From Photobacterium sp. SKA34 (lineage in GTDB: Bacteria; Pseudomonadota; Gammaproteobacteria; Enterobacterales; Vibrionaceae), in assembly GCF_000153325.1 (NCBI RefSeq), contig NZ_CH724141.1, forward strand, positions 756,960-810,702: a stretch of 53,743 nucleotides of DNA, in the 5' to 3' direction. Below the pieces are notes generated by a model that searched no databases, had not been told where the DNA came from, and saw nothing but the letters and a program-made list of their open reading frames with translations. Below, piece by piece: positions 28,366 to 47,654 of this stretch (position 1 is its first letter; each line of letters opens with the position of its first letter). The position numbers were made by a program, and so were the translations under genes.

Positions 28366-28521
28366 TGATTAAATAGCTTTTGGGTTTTTGTACTAATCAG
28401 GAAGATTTTCTTCATGTAGTATGATGAAAAAACATCAACGAACAATTATCGTATCTTAAAAGTTATTCCGTTATAGCGGTTAGCACAGTTAAATGAGTAC
28501 CGTTTTAAAAAGAGAGCAATT

Positions 28522-29532
28522 ATGGCAACCATTAAGGATGTCGCTCGTGAAGCTGGGGTGTCGATTGCCACTGTCTCGCGGGTGATCAACAAGTCTCCAA
28601 AAGCAAGTAAACAGTCTATTGAAGCGGTAACTAATGCTATGAAACAGTTAGGTTATCGTCCCAATGCGGCAGCCAAAGCGTTAGTGCGACAAAATACCGA
28701 TACCATTGGTGTATTAGTGGGGGATGTATCTGATCCTTTCTTTGGCACTTTGGTTAAAGCTGTCGATGTTGTGGCTCATCAACATGGTAAGCATATTCTG
28801 ATCGGTAACGGTTATCACAATGCAGACGATGAACGGCATGCCATTGAGCATTTAATCAACAGTCGTTGTGATGCGTTAGTGATCCACGCTAAAGCACTAA
28901 CTGACGAAGAACTGATTAACTATGCCAACGAACTGAAAGGCTTAGTGATTATTAACCGTCATATTCCAGCTATTGCTGAGCGTTGCATCTCTCTTGATAA
29001 CCATAAAGGTGCGTATTTAGCGACCGAATACTTGATCCGTCATGGTCATAGCCATATTGGGTGTATTGCCTCTAACCATGATATCGAAGATGCCAGTGAA
29101 CGTGTGCAAGGCTATTTGGATGCGTTAGCGGATAATAATATAAGTTTATCAGCAAGCTATATTGAAAAAGCGACCCCAGATAGCGAGGGCGGTGAAACAG
29201 CGATGATAAATTTGATCACCAAGTCTTTACCGATGACTGCTTTGGTAGCTTACAACGATTATATGGCTGCGGGCGCATTAGCAGTACTGCAAGAAAACGG
29301 TATTACATCTCCGCAGAAGATGTCGCTGGTGGGGTTTGATGATGGCTTAATTGCGCGTTATACCACTCCAGGGCTAACGACTGTTCGTTACCCGATTCAG
29401 ATGATGGCAGAAAAGGCTGCTAATCTTGCTTTAGCTTTGGCTGATGAGCAAGACGTTGATACTGAAGCAATGCGTTTTTCTCCAACCTTAGTGCGTCGAG
29501 GCTCCGTTGAGCGCTTAACATCTGAGTTGTAG
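28522..29532 (+). CDS. galR: Galactose operon repressor, LacI family
   Basis: 336 residues, colinear with E. coli GalR/GalS: HTH (MATIKDVAREAGVSIATVSR), hinge (NAAAKALVRQ) and a periplasmic-binding-type effector domain (VGDVSDPFFG, LIGNGYHNA, SLVGFDDGLIARYTTPGLTT, FSPTLVRR). It should repress gal genes until galactose binds. GalR and GalS are hard to tell apart. Its position next to galETKM and three matching operators support the role. AGAGAG precedes the ATG. Confidence 0.92.
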   Translation: MATIKDVAREAGVSIATVSRVINKSPKASKQSIEAVTNAMKQLGYRPNAAAKALVRQNTDTIGVLVGDVSDPFFGTLVKAVDVVAHQHGKHILIGNGYHNADDERHAIEHLINSRCDALVIHAKALTDEELINYANELKGLVIINRHIPAIAERCISLDNHKGAYLATEYLIRHGHSHIGCIASNHDIEDASERVQGYLDALADNNISLSASYIEKATPDSEGGETAMINLITKSLPMTALVAYNDYMAAGALAVLQENGITSPQKMSLVGFDDGLIARYTTPGLTTVRYPIQMMAEKAANLALALADEQDVDTEAMRFSPTLVRRGSVERLTSEL

Positions 29533-29546
29533 TGTCTAATTGATTT

Positions 29547-29575
29547 AACAAAGCCGACATGATGTCGGCTTTGTT
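29547..29575. terminator. Bidirectional terminator between galR and galM
   Basis: Perfect 14-bp arms (core AAAGCCGACAT and its complement) around one unpaired base, between the convergent galR and gal operon. Confidence 0.88.
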
Positions 29576-29610
29576 GTTTAGTAGATGAGAGAAATATATC
29601 TTAGTGTATG

Positions 29611-30672
29611 TTATTCATAATCAAATGTGTAAGTTGTGTAATAACTATATTGTTCATTAGGCTTTAGCAAACAACTGGGTTGGTCCCATTCAGGATGGTT
29701 AGGGGAATCTGGTAAGAACTGAGTTTCTAACGCTAATCCTGCGTAATCTTGATACTGTTTACCATCTCGGGCTGGAGTACCTGCTAACCAATTGCCGCCA
29801 TATAGTTGCACTGCTGGTTTATTGGTTTTTACCGTCATGGTTACCATGCTATCAGGGGAAATTACTTCAGCAATAATCTCATCAGGCTTTCTTGCTGGGT
29901 TTAACACAAAGCTATGATCGTAACCTTTAGCTTGTTGCTGCTGTTCATTTGCGAGTAAGTTTTTACTTAATGATTTACCTGAGCGGAAATCAAAGCTAGT
30001 ATTTTCAACTGGTTGTGGCTTATCGAGCGGTATACCAACGCTATTGGTCGGTAAATAGTCGTCAGCATTAATACGCACTGTATGTGAGCGGTTATCACCA
30101 TCCCATGTCGCCCCTTGCAGGTTAAAGTAACTGTGATTGGTTAAATTAACGGGGGTGATTTTATCGGTGTCAGCAAGATAGTGAATAGTTACGTCGTTGT
30201 TATCAGTTAAGGTATAACGCACAGTAACATTCAGTGTGCCGGGAAAGCCCTGATCGCCATCTTCAGAGACTAAACTAAATAAAATGCTATTTTGGTTTTG
30301 CTCTACTATGTGCCAACGGCGTTGATTAAAGCCATCTTCACCACCGTGGAGACAGTTGCCGTTTTGATTGATCGATACTTGGTATACTTGATCATCAATA
30401 CTAAAGCGACCATTGGCAATACGGTTAGCATATCGACCAACAGTTACGCCCATGTAGCTTTGTTGGGCATAAAAATCAGTTAGGTTATCGACACCTAATA
30501 GCACTTCACGTTGTTCGCTGTTACTTAAGGGAAGGCAACAACTTAACCAAGTGGCACCAATGTCCATCAGCACGATACGCATTCCATGGTTATTAGTGAG
30601 TTCAATTACATTAGCTGGCTTTCCATCATGGGCGAGCTGTTGAGTCATAGCGTGCATTAGTGGATTTTGCAT
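29611..30672 (-). CDS. galM: Aldose 1-epimerase (galactose mutarotase)
   Basis: 353 residues. Converts beta- to alpha-D-galactose for GalK. Family motifs: TVGRYANRIANGRF, the catalytic His in NLTNHSYFNLQG and the catalytic Glu in GLALETQFLPDSPNHP. Last gene of galETKM, 41 bp after galK; AAGGAG lies 5 bp before the ATG. Confidence 0.95.
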   Translation of the reverse strand: MQNPLMHAMTQQLAHDGKPANVIELTNNHGMRIVLMDIGATWLSCCLPLSNSEQREVLLGVDNLTDFYAQQSYMGVTVGRYANRIANGRFSIDDQVYQVSINQNGNCLHGGEDGFNQRRWHIVEQNQNSILFSLVSEDGDQGFPGTLNVTVRYTLTDNNDVTIHYLADTDKITPVNLTNHSYFNLQGATWDGDNRSHTVRINADDYLPTNSVGIPLDKPQPVENTSFDFRSGKSLSKNLLANEQQQQAKGYDHSFVLNPARKPDEIIAEVISPDSMVTMTVKTNKPAVQLYGGNWLAGTPARDGKQYQDYAGLALETQFLPDSPNHPEWDQPSCLLKPNEQYSYYTTYTFDYE

Positions 30673-30713
30673 TGGTGCTCCTTACCTGTTAATTGTTTAA
30701 GCGACTTAATGAA

Positions 30714-31868
30714 TTAATCAATCTTGCCTGAGCCATCTTTAGCTTGGCATACGTAAATTGACTCTTTTAGCTCTGTTGCTGCTTGGTATTTCGCTTCAAC
30801 GGCTGCCTTTACATCATCCACTAATGTTGGTGGAACGAGTGCGACAATACAGCCACCAAAGCCGCCGCCGGTCATACGTACACCGCCTTGCTCGCCAATC
30901 ACGTCTTTCACGATATTAACAAGGGTATCGACTTCAAATACTGTGATTTCAAAGTCATCGCGCATAGAGGCATGAGATTGTGCCATTAGTTCACCCATAC
31001 GCTTCATATCGTTATTACGTAAGACTTTTGCTGCTTCAATGGTACGATCGTTTTCAGTGATCACATGGCGAGCACGTTTTGCTACGAACTCATCCAACTC
31101 ATGCGCTTTGGCGTTAAATTGCTCAATGGTGACATCACGTAGTGCTTTAACGCCAAAGATACTGGCGGCTTCTTCACATTGTTGACGACGAGTATTGTAT
31201 TCGCTGTCTACTAAGCCACGTTTTTTATTGGAGTTGATGATCATAACTGCCATGTCTGCTGGCATGGATACCGCTTGGGTTTCTAGGCTGCGGCAATCTA
31301 ATAACATCGCATGATTTTCACGACCTTCAGCAGAGATCATTTGATCCATAATGCCGCAATTACAGCCAACGAATTGGTTTTCAGCTTGCTGACCATTCAA
31401 AGCGATTTCTGCTTGGCTGATCTCAAGGTTGTAAAGCACTTTAAAGGTTTGAGCAATCACTACTTCCAGTGCCGCAGATGAACTTAATCCTGCACCTTGA
31501 GGAACATTGCCTGTTACCGCGATATCTGCACCTTTAAAATTAAAACCACGTTCAAGTAAGCATTTCACTACGCCACGAATGTAGTTTGCCCACATTTTAT
31601 CTTGTTGGAATTCGATAGGTTGGGTGAGATCAAATTCATCGGTAGCATTGCCATAATCAACAGATACCACACGAATGATGTTGTCAGTACGAGGCGAGGC
31701 TGCGACCACGGTTTGGTAGTTGATAGCACAAGGTAAAACGAAGCCATCATTGTAGTCGGTATGTTCGCCAATCAGGTTTACACGCCCCGGCGCTTGAATT
31801 AGGTGGCTTGGTTGGTAGCCTAACACTGTGGTGAAGGCGTGTTTAACGTTTGAAATTAAATCTGACAT
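30714..31868 (-). CDS. galK: Galactokinase
   Basis: 384 residues of the GHMP kinase family. Signature [17 protein letters not shown] near the N-terminus, ATP-binding [14 protein letters not shown], and [13 protein letters not shown] near the C-terminus. Phosphorylates alpha-D-galactose to galactose-1-phosphate in the cytosol. 67 bp after galT in the galETKM operon. Confidence 0.97.
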   Translation of the reverse strand: MSDLISNVKHAFTTVLGYQPSHLIQAPGRVNLIGEHTDYNDGFVLPCAINYQTVVAASPRTDNIIRVVSVDYGNATDEFDLTQPIEFQQDKMWANYIRGVVKCLLERGFNFKGADIAVTGNVPQGAGLSSSAALEVVIAQTFKVLYNLEISQAEIALNGQQAENQFVGCNCGIMDQMISAEGRENHAMLLDCRSLETQAVSMPADMAVMIINSNKKRGLVDSEYNTRRQQCEEAASIFGVKALRDVTIEQFNAKAHELDEFVAKRARHVITENDRTIEAAKVLRNNDMKRMGELMAQSHASMRDDFEITVFEVDTLVNIVKDVIGEQGGVRMTGGGFGGCIVALVPPTLVDDVKAAVEAKYQAATELKESIYVCQAKDGSGKID

Positions 31869-31935
31869 AAAAAACTCTCACAAAATAGGGGAACTCATGC
31901 CGCAGTAATATGAGCAGCACGGTGTAAGTAATAAC

Positions 31936-32991
31936 TTATAGTTTTTCTTTATAGTGAATATCGCTGAGATCGCGTAGGCGAAGTGCTGCTTGCTCGGCGG
32001 TTAAATCACGTTGGCTCTCCGCTAACATTTCATAGCCAACCATGAATTTACGGACGGATGCGCTACGTAGTAGTGGTGGATAAAACAGCGCATGTAATTG
32101 CCAATGATCAATATCAGTGCCTTGCTCAAAGAAAGGGGCGTAATGCCAGCCCATGGAGTAAGGGAAAGAGCATTGGAATAGATTGTCATAACGGCTTGTC
32201 AGCTTTTTGATCGCTAACGCTAAATCGTCACGTTGCGCCTCTGTTAGTTCACTCATACGACGGATATGCGTCTTTGGTAAAAGCATGGTTTCAAATGGCC
32301 ATGCTGCCCAGTAAGGCACTAACGCTACCCAATGTTCGGTTTCAACGACAATGCGTGAACCGTCTTTCAGTTCGGCTTCAACGTAATCGACCAATAAGTT
32401 ACGACCATTTTCTTGGTAATAAGTCTTTAGGTTGTATTCTTTACGTTCGATTTCATTAGGTAAAAAGCTATTTGCCCAAATTTGGCCATGTGGGTGAGGT
32501 TGCGAGCAGCCCATAGTCTCGCCTTTGTTCTCAAATGCTTGTACCCAAATGTAATCTTTTCCAAGCTCTTCAATTTGTTCGTTCCAGGTATCAATTACGC
32601 CGCGAATTTTTTCAACGGGTAGCTCAGGTAAGGTCTTACTGTGATCGGGAGAGAAACAGATCACACGACTTAAACCACGTACCCCTTGGGTTTTAAACAA
32701 CGGATTAGTCGATTGTGGTGCTTCAGGTGAATCTGCCATTAGTGCGGCAAAATCATTACTAAATACATACGTGCCTTGGTAATCAGGGTTTTTATCGCCA
32801 GAAATACGTTCGTTCGTTGGGCAAAGGAAACACTTCTCGTCATAGGTTGGTAGTTGTTCGGCTGATAGCTTTTCATCTTGACCACTCCAAGGACGTTTAG
32901 CACGGTGTGGTGAGACTAAAATCCATTGACCAGTCAATGGGTTATAACGGCGATGTGGATGATCAACAGGGTTAAATTCAACTGCAGACAT
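31936..32991 (-). CDS. galT: Galactose-1-phosphate uridylyltransferase
   Basis: 351 residues. The active-site HPHGQIW segment (in [11 protein letters not shown]) and the zinc-binding N-terminal CFLCP are both present. Exchanges UMP between UDP-glucose and galactose-1-phosphate. 17 bp after galE. Confidence 0.97.
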   Translation of the reverse strand: MSAVEFNPVDHPHRRYNPLTGQWILVSPHRAKRPWSGQDEKLSAEQLPTYDEKCFLCPTNERISGDKNPDYQGTYVFSNDFAALMADSPEAPQSTNPLFKTQGVRGLSRVICFSPDHSKTLPELPVEKIRGVIDTWNEQIEELGKDYIWVQAFENKGETMGCSQPHPHGQIWANSFLPNEIERKEYNLKTYYQENGRNLLVDYVEAELKDGSRIVVETEHWVALVPYWAAWPFETMLLPKTHIRRMSELTEAQRDDLALAIKKLTSRYDNLFQCSFPYSMGWHYAPFFEQGTDIDHWQLHALFYPPLLRSASVRKFMVGYEMLAESQRDLTAEQAALRLRDLSDIHYKEKL

Positions 32992-33008
32992 ATGTTTTAC
33001 TCTCTTAA

Positions 33009-34019
33009 TTAGTAACCGTTAGGATTGTTTGATTGCCAGTTCCATGTATCGACCGTCATTTCTTTTATGCTGCGCGTCGCTTTCCAATTGAGATCACGTT
33101 CTGCTTTGTCTGTGCTTGCCCAACATTCTGCAATATCACCCGCACGACGAGGGCAAATAATATAAGGCACTTGATTGCCGCACGCTTTAGCAAATGCATC
33201 GACCATTTCTAATACGCTTGAGCCTTTGCCTGTGCCGAGGTTATAGATATGTAATCCAGCTCTATCACACAGGGCGTTGAGTGCTGCAATGTGACCATCA
33301 GCAAGGTCCATGACGTGAATATAGTCTCGAACACCTGTACCATCTGGGGTGGGATAGTCGTTGCCAAAAATAGATAACCGATCACGGCGACCAATCCCCA
33401 CTTGGGCAATAAATGGCATCAGGTTATTAGGGATACCTTGTGGATCTTCGCCCATGGTACCTGAAGAGTGTGCTCCTACTGGGTTGAAGTAACGGAGTAG
33501 GGTAATGCTCCAATCGTTTTCAGCATGGAACAGATCTTTAAAGCACTCTTCCACCATGTATTTGCTACGACCATAGGGATTGGTGGTTGCTCCTGTTGGT
33601 GAGTCTTCAGTGATTGGTACAATCTCAGGATCGCCATACACGGTAGCCGATGAGCTAAAGACAATGCTTTTCACACCAGCTTTACGCATTGCGCGAGCTA
33701 ATACTAAAGAGCCATTGACGTTGTTATCGTAGTATTCTAATGGTTTTTCGACTGATTCCCCCACCGCTTTTAAGCCAGCAAAGTGGATCACTGCTTTGAT
33801 GTCGTGCTTAGCAAAGACACTATCGAGAAATGCTTCATCTTGGACGTTACCTTGATGAAACACTGGCATCTTACCGGTTAACACTTCGATACGTGCCAAT
33901 ACTTCGATTTTTGCATTGGATAAGTTATCGATAATGACTGGAGTGATGCCTGCTTGGATCATTTGTACGCAAGTGTGGCTGCCGATGTATCCCATGCCGC
34001 CGGTAACTAAAACTTCCAC
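33009..34019 (-). CDS. galE: UDP-glucose 4-epimerase
   Basis: 336 residues from GTG 34019, which gives the family start ([19 protein letters not shown]) and a length close to E. coli GalE (338); GAGG precedes it. An open frame reaches back to 34097 but adds residues unlike the family. NAD-binding GGMGYIG, catalytic Ser in SSSATVYGD and YxxxK in [10 protein letters not shown] are present. Interconverts UDP-galactose and UDP-glucose. First gene of the operon. Confidence 0.95.
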   Translation of the reverse strand: MEVLVTGGMGYIGSHTCVQMIQAGITPVIIDNLSNAKIEVLARIEVLTGKMPVFHQGNVQDEAFLDSVFAKHDIKAVIHFAGLKAVGESVEKPLEYYDNNVNGSLVLARAMRKAGVKSIVFSSSATVYGDPEIVPITEDSPTGATTNPYGRSKYMVEECFKDLFHAENDWSITLLRYFNPVGAHSSGTMGEDPQGIPNNLMPFIAQVGIGRRDRLSIFGNDYPTPDGTGVRDYIHVMDLADGHIAALNALCDRAGLHIYNLGTGKGSSVLEMVDAFAKACGNQVPYIICPRRAGDIAECWASTDKAERDLNWKATRSIKEMTVDTWNWQSNNPNGY

Positions 34020-34133
34020 TATTTCCGCCTCTGCTGAATTTTGGGAGAGAAGAGCCGCGCTTTGCGGTTCTCGACTTTCTGCTAAAAAGTTTATCAATTA
34101 ATTGAACTTACGATCTGTGATCTACCTTGCAAT

Positions 34134-34149
34134 GTGTAAACGTTTACAC
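34134..34149. promoter_or_regulatory. Perfect GalR-type operator before galE
   Basis: GTGTAAACGTTTACAC is a perfect 16-bp palindrome matching the classical gal operator consensus. It lies about 115-130 bp upstream of the galE GTG. Confidence 0.85.
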
Positions 34150-34263
34150 TTCGACCATAAGAGTTTGAGTGTTGAAGAATAAAGGGAAAATACTGTATTT
34201 GTTGTAAATTATTGAATATTAATAATTTTATGCGTTTTATGGGTTTTTATATAATGTGAGGTT

Positions 34264-34278
34264 TTTTACTAAAATAAT
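34264..34278. promoter_or_regulatory. EbgR-like half site before ebgR
   Basis: TTTTACTAAAATAAT is identical over 15 bases to the right arm of the long palindrome before ebgA (35556-35570). It lies 91 bp upstream of ebgR, suggesting autoregulation. Confidence 0.55.
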
Positions 34279-34341
34279 CAGGAACAATATAAAACAACAA
34301 TAAAAAGTGTTATTTTTAATAATATATCACTAGGATAGTGA

Positions 34342-35352
<1,011 letters not shown>

Positions 35353-35370
35353 TATAAATTAAGTAGTTAT

Positions 35371-35394
35371 AAGGCACTGTTCTTACAGTGCCTT
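35371..35394 (+). terminator. Terminator of ebgR
   Basis: AAGGCACTGT-TCTT-ACAGTGCCTT followed by TTT. Confidence 0.92.
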
Positions 35395-35520
35395 TTTATT
35401 TTCTGTGAAAAGTGTTGTGTTATTTACACTGTTTTCTTTCTTTTATCTTACCTTCTGTCACTTCCTTTAAGCCGATCACAGGATTGGTCTAAATCCCTTC
35501 GTAAAATGTGACTCGCTTAA

Positions 35521-35536
35521 TGTAAAACGTTTTCAC
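35521..35536. promoter_or_regulatory. LacI-family operator 1 before ebgA
   Basis: TGTAAAACGTTTTCAC, a near-palindrome with central CG, 110 bp before ebgA. The half site GTAAAAC is shared with the palindrome 5 bp downstream. Likely EbgR, by position. Confidence 0.6.
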
Positions 35537-35540
35537 TAAT

Positions 35541-35569
35541 TTATTTTAGTAAAACTTTTACTAAAATAA
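35541..35569. promoter_or_regulatory. Long perfect palindrome (operator 2) before ebgA
   Basis: Left arm TTATTTTAGTAAAA (35541-35554), central C, right arm TTTTACTAAAATAA (35556-35569); 14-bp perfect arms. Arms recur before ebgR and ygjK. Likely an EbgR site. Confidence 0.65.
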
Positions 35570-35630
35570 TTCCCAGCAGATTAATCATCATTATTGCGAT
35601 TGATCACAGATTAAAAAAATGTCAGTTTGA

Positions 35631-39194
<3,564 letters not shown>

Positions 39195-39259
39195 TTCCAA
39201 GCAAGCGTAACAATCAGGCTCACAGTGTGGGCCTGAACTTTTGATATTTATATTCATGA

Positions 39260-40741
<1,482 letters not shown>

Positions 40742-40768
40742 GCATTACCGCTAAATAACTAAGTAAAT

Positions 40769-40794
40769 AAGCCGTTCATTTTTGTGAACGGCTT
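40769..40794 (+). terminator. Terminator of ebgA-ebgC-ygjI
   Basis: AAGCCGTTCA and TGAACGGCTT around a 6-nt loop, followed by TTTT. Confidence 0.92.
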
Positions 40795-40928
40795 TTTTAT
40801 TTTAACGAAAACCGCTGTTTTTACCCTTTGACTATTATTTTTTACTGAAATTTTTAGATTTATGTAAATCCGAAACAACAAGTAACAACAAAATAAAGAT
40901 AAATGCTGAAATGTCGTATTTTAATGAC

Positions 40929-40944
40929 TGTGATGTATCTCATA
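40929..40944. promoter_or_regulatory. CRP-like site upstream of ygjK
   Basis: TGTGA-TGTATC-TCATA, one mismatch from the CRP consensus half sites, with correct spacing. Far upstream of ygjK (about 430 bp), which weakens the case. Confidence 0.4.
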
Positions 40945-41219
40945 AAATACTACAAAAGTCAGAGCTTTAAACGGTTACACTAAGCTCTTTCGCTGTTGCG
41001 AATGTTACATAAGTTATATGTTTTTAAATGATATTTTTCAGTTTATATTACGGTGGATATTATTATTTTGGGCGAAGATCTACTTTTTTATTTCATGAGT
41101 TAAGATAGATAAATAGATAAGCAATGGCTGTAATTTAATAGTGTGAAATTTCTTCAAAAATAAAAATAACATTGCTTTTTACCTTTATTTAAAATTGTCA
41201 CACGGCATTATAAAATTTA

Positions 41220-41231
41220 ATTTTAGTAAAA
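41220..41231. promoter_or_regulatory. EbgR-like half site before ygjK
   Basis: ATTTTAGTAAAA is identical to 12 bases of the left arm of the ebgA palindrome, and is followed by TAAT. It lies about 140 bp before the ygjK ATG. Confidence 0.5.
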
Positions 41232-41243
41232 TAATATATGTGA

Positions 41244-44000
<2,757 letters not shown>

Positions 44001-44051
44001 CCCGTTTAGTAGCATTATGATTTGATCTGCACTTATTCCTTTAGTGCTGAC

Positions 44052-44089
44052 AAAAAAACGCCGATACCTATGTGTGTCGGCGTTTTTTT
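44052..44089 (+). terminator. Terminator of ygjK
   Basis: AAAAAAACGCCGA and TCGGCGTTTTTTT pair over 13 bp. Confidence 0.92.
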
Positions 44090-44483
44090 ATCTATTTCTA
44101 TACAAATAGAGCTTATAGCGATATCTACATATCTTTTGTCAGGATACTAACAGCTTGGTTGTTCATAATACGGCGGCGTTGATGTACCTCTTCAAGTTTT
44201 TACTTATCGATAGAGGTGCTAACAGCATATTTCTTTTATTTTTATTAAAGGAGCAAGGAAACCGAGATGAGAATATTACTTTTCATTAATTGAATCTTTG
44301 TTTTTATTTTAAACGTCATTCAATATATATAGATATTAGAGAGTTATATGTTTTTGGCTATATAATTCGCCGCCAAAATGGAACCCGTTCGCCAAGGCTG
44401 GCATAACCTATATCGTGAACATCTTCTATCATGGTTATGTTGACGTTATATAACTATGATAATTATTCTTGGGAATAGATATA
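44090..44483. other. Intergenic region before eptA
   Basis: About 390 bp, no gene recognised. A short GCCA-AGGC-TGGC hairpin lies at about 44391-44402. No recognisable two-component regulator box. Confidence 0.4.
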
Positions 44484-46118
44484 ATGAAACTCCGCTTAAC
44501 CAGTGTATTATATACACTGCTTGTCGCACTCTTTTTTACGGCAATACAGAATATTGCGCTATGGCAACATATCACAGAGCTATTTGAGAGCCAGCCCCCC
44601 AAGAGCATTATTTTTGCTATTTCTATTCCTATTTTTATTTGTGCAGCGCTGAACCTTATTTTCACACTGCTCATTTGGCCTCGCATATATCGCATACTTA
44701 TTCCGTTACTGATTGTTTTGTCATCATTGGCAACATATGGCATGTATAGCTATGGTGTGTTCTTTGATTACGGCATGATCGTTAATATTTTTGAGACGAA
44801 CACTGGTGAAGCAGCAAGCTATTTATCTTTAGATGGTGGGTTATGGTTACTAGCCATAGGTATTGTTCCCGCGATTATCTTTACTTCGATTAAGGTACAA
44901 TTTAAGCCTTTTATCAAAGAGCTTGCCTCTAAATTTCTATCAATTGTGATTTCGTTGGCAGTGATCGGCATTATTGCGGCTGGCTATTATAAAGATTACG
45001 CTTCATTAGTACGTAATCATTCAGAAATAAAAGCCCTAATTAATCCGACCAATTACTTATCAGCGACGTATCGTTATGCGCATTACCAGTTAATTGAAGC
45101 GAATATGCCATTTACCCATATTGGTACTGATGCAGTAAATGAACATGCGGCAATCACAGCGAAAACCAATAAACCCAATGTGATGGTAATGGTACTTGGT
45201 GAAGCATCACGTTCTATGAACTATTCATTAAATGGCTACACGCGTGATACCAACCCACAATTAGCAACCCGTAATGTGATCAGTTTTCTCAATGTGAAAT
45301 CTTGCGGTACAGCAACTGCCGCTTCAGTGCCATGTATGTTTTCTGACATGACCAAGGCGAATTATGATCCTGTTAAAGCACGTCATCAAGATGGTGTGTT
45401 AGATGTTTTGCATCATGCAGGTATTGATGTGTTATGGAAAGATAATGATGGTGGCTGTAAAGGGGCTTGTGATCGTGTTAAGCATATTGAAATGAGCGCT
45501 GAGATTGATCCTAGCTTATGTCATAACGGCTCTTGTTATGATCAGATTTTACTTAAAGGCTTACAGCAATATATTGATGATGCTAAGCAAGATACGATGA
45601 TTGTTTTACATATCATTGGGAGTCATGGACCAACGTATGACGATCGCTATCCGGAAAGATTTAAAGTGTTTACCCCCACGTGTGATACTAGTGATTTACA
45701 AAACTGTACTGAGCAGCAAGTGAAGAATACGTACGATAATACGATTCTATATACTGATCATATTTTGAGCCAAGTGATTGATATATTGAAACAAGATGAT
45801 CACCATGCCAATACAGCGATGTTCTATATGGCCGATCACGGTGAATCTTTGGGTGAAGATGGTGTGTACCTGCATGGTTTACCTTATGCTATTGCACCGA
45901 AAGAGCAAACGACGGTACCACTGATATTATGGTTATCACCTGAATACCAAAAAAGTCAGCATATTAATCGTGGGTGTTTAGAAAAAGAAGCCGCCGCAGG
46001 GAGATATTCTCAGGATTATTTATTTCATTCATTGCTTGGCATGATGGATGTTAAAACGAACGTTTATGATCCTAAGCTAGATATATTTTCACAATGTCGT
46101 AATATTAGCGCCCACTAA
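44484..46118 (+). CDS. eptA: Lipid A phosphoethanolamine transferase
   Basis: 544 residues. Five N-terminal membrane helices precede a periplasmic sulfatase-fold domain. The metal and nucleophile region SCGTATAASVPCMFSDM carries Thr278, matching the catalytic Thr of EptA/MCR enzymes, with flanking cysteines for a disulfide. Downstream HIIGSHGP, YMADHGESLGE and YLHGLPYAIAP supply metal ligands. Transfers phosphoethanolamine from phosphatidylethanolamine to lipid A, lowering negative charge and polymyxin binding. ATG 44484 is chosen on family length over 44469. Followed by dgkA. Confidence 0.92.
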   Translation: MKLRLTSVLYTLLVALFFTAIQNIALWQHITELFESQPPKSIIFAISIPIFICAALNLIFTLLIWPRIYRILIPLLIVLSSLATYGMYSYGVFFDYGMIVNIFETNTGEAASYLSLDGGLWLLAIGIVPAIIFTSIKVQFKPFIKELASKFLSIVISLAVIGIIAAGYYKDYASLVRNHSEIKALINPTNYLSATYRYAHYQLIEANMPFTHIGTDAVNEHAAITAKTNKPNVMVMVLGEASRSMNYSLNGYTRDTNPQLATRNVISFLNVKSCGTATAASVPCMFSDMTKANYDPVKARHQDGVLDVLHHAGIDVLWKDNDGGCKGACDRVKHIEMSAEIDPSLCHNGSCYDQILLKGLQQYIDDAKQDTMIVLHIIGSHGPTYDDRYPERFKVFTPTCDTSDLQNCTEQQVKNTYDNTILYTDHILSQVIDILKQDDHHANTAMFYMADHGESLGEDGVYLHGLPYAIAPKEQTTVPLILWLSPEYQKSQHINRGCLEKEAAAGRYSQDYLFHSLLGMMDVKTNVYDPKLDIFSQCRNISAH

Positions 46119-46161
46119 GGCAGTACTCGCTAATGATTAAAAATAAGAGAGATAAACAACA

Positions 46162-46521
46162 ATGAAACCGGGCGCAACAGGGATTACTCGTATAATTAAT
46201 GCTGCAGGCTACTCGGCAAAAGGGCTAAAAGCTGCATGGATAAATGAAGCAGCCTTTCGTCAAGAATCAGTGTTATTAGTGGTGATGACTGCGATTAGCT
46301 TTTTCTTACCTGTAACGGGGTTAGAGCGAGTGATCATGATTGCTTCACTGTTATTAGTGATGATTGTAGAGCTGGTTAACTCGGCAATTGAGGCGGTGGT
46401 TGATCGTATTGGTCCTGAGCATCATGAGCTGAGCGGTCGAGCTAAAGACATTGGTTCAGCGGCGGTATTTGTTGCTATGGTTGTGGTTGTATTGGTGTGG
46501 GGCGGTATCTTAATTAGTTAA
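46162..46521 (+). CDS. dgkA: Diacylglycerol kinase
   Basis: 119 residues, three membrane helices. Signatures NEAAFRQESVLL, LVMIVELVNSAIEAVVDRIG and HELSGRAKDIGSAAV match DgkA. Phosphorylates diacylglycerol to phosphatidate. It starts 43 bp after eptA; EptA releases diacylglycerol from phosphatidylethanolamine, so co-expression allows recycling. A strong terminator follows. Confidence 0.96.
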   Translation: MKPGATGITRIINAAGYSAKGLKAAWINEAAFRQESVLLVVMTAISFFLPVTGLERVIMIASLLLVMIVELVNSAIEAVVDRIGPEHHELSGRAKDIGSAAVFVAMVVVVLVWGGILIS

Positions 46522-46561
46522 TTAAGTAGCAAGACTTATAGCGATACAAAGAAAATACTGA

Positions 46562-46592
46562 AAAAAAGCCAGAGCTTAGCTCTGGCTTTTTT
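46562..46592. terminator. Bidirectional terminator between dgkA and speB
   Basis: AAAAAAGCCAGAGCT and AGCTCTGGCTTTTTT, 15-bp perfect arms around one base, between convergent genes. Confidence 0.93.
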
Positions 46593-46626
46593 GTTTGTAA
46601 CTTGCCACGTTTATTCAAGCTAAAAC

Positions 46627-47559
46627 TTATTTGATGTCTGCTTTTTTATGTGTCAGTGCCCATAGGTGAAGCATATCGGTTGCGATTGTTGCTGCAGCCA
46701 GTGATGTCATGTCAGCATGATCGTAGGAAGGGGCGACTTCTACCACATCCATACCTACAAGGTTAATTCCTGCTAAAGCGCGAATCACTTTTAACGCTTT
46801 ATCTGATGTCATACCGCCACAAACAGGTGTTCCTGTTCCTGGTGCAAAAGCAGGATCTAAGCAATCAATATCAAAGGTTAAGTAAACAGGCATATCGCCC
46901 ACTTTCTCTTTGATCATGGAAACGATTTGATCTACAGACCAATCATTGGCTTGACCTGCATCTATTACATTAAAGCCCAGCTTATCGCTGTGCTCAGTAC
47001 GAATACCTATTTGTACGGAATGCTGAGGATCAATTAACCCTTCTTTTGGCGCATGGTAGAACATGGTGCCGTGATCAAACTTGCTACCTTGATCATAAGT
47101 ATCGGTATGCGCGTCAAAGTGAATCAATGCCATTTTGCCGAACTGTTTAGCATGTGCGCGTAGGAGAGGGAGTGTCACAAAGTGATCACCACCAAAACTT
47201 AGCATTGCCTTACCTTGCTCTAATAAGCCTGTCGCGTGAGCTTCTAGACGTTCACACATTTGTGCGGCATCGCCACAATCAAACACCAGATCACCACAGT
47301 CAGCAACCTTGATTGTTTTAAATAAATTAAATGTCCACGGCCAGCGTTTACCTTCCCAAGCAAGATTAGTGGATATTTGACGAATTGCGCCTGGGCCCAT
47401 GCGACTACCCGAACGACCAGTGGTTGCCATATCAAATGGTACACCAGTGATCACCACATCAGCATCTGACTCCACTGGAGAAAAGTTTAGTGGTTGACGT
47501 AAAAAACCAAACGCATTGGCGTATAGTGAGTAATCTGGGTAGTTAGCTAGTGTTGTCAT
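46627..47559 (-). CDS. speB: Agmatinase
   Basis: 310 residues of the ureohydrolase family. Mn-binding motifs [18 protein letters not shown] and [17 protein letters not shown] are all present. Hydrolyses agmatine to putrescine and urea. It lies 95 bp after speA on the same strand, so the pair turns arginine into putrescine. Confidence 0.95.
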   Translation of the reverse strand: MTTLANYPDYSLYANAFGFLRQPLNFSPVESDADVVITGVPFDMATTGRSGSRMGPGAIRQISTNLAWEGKRWPWTFNLFKTIKVADCGDLVFDCGDAAQMCERLEAHATGLLEQGKAMLSFGGDHFVTLPLLRAHAKQFGKMALIHFDAHTDTYDQGSKFDHGTMFYHAPKEGLIDPQHSVQIGIRTEHSDKLGFNVIDAGQANDWSVDQIVSMIKEKVGDMPVYLTFDIDCLDPAFAPGTGTPVCGGMTSDKALKVIRALAGINLVGMDVVEVAPSYDHADMTSLAAATIATDMLHLWALTHKKADIK

Positions 47560-47604
47560 GGTTTTCTCCTAACAACAATCTTGGGCAAAGCCCCGTTAAG
47601 ACGG

Positions 47605-47631
47605 CCTACTACACATGACCTGTGTAGTAGG
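47605..47631 (-). other. Intercistronic hairpin between speA and speB
   Basis: CCTACTACAC and GTGTAGTAGG, 10-bp perfect stem with 7-nt loop. On the minus strand it is not followed by a T-run, so it is more likely an RNA-stability or attenuating element than a terminator. Confidence 0.55.
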
Positions 47632-47654
47632 AACCTTTTTATTTAGTACTTTAG

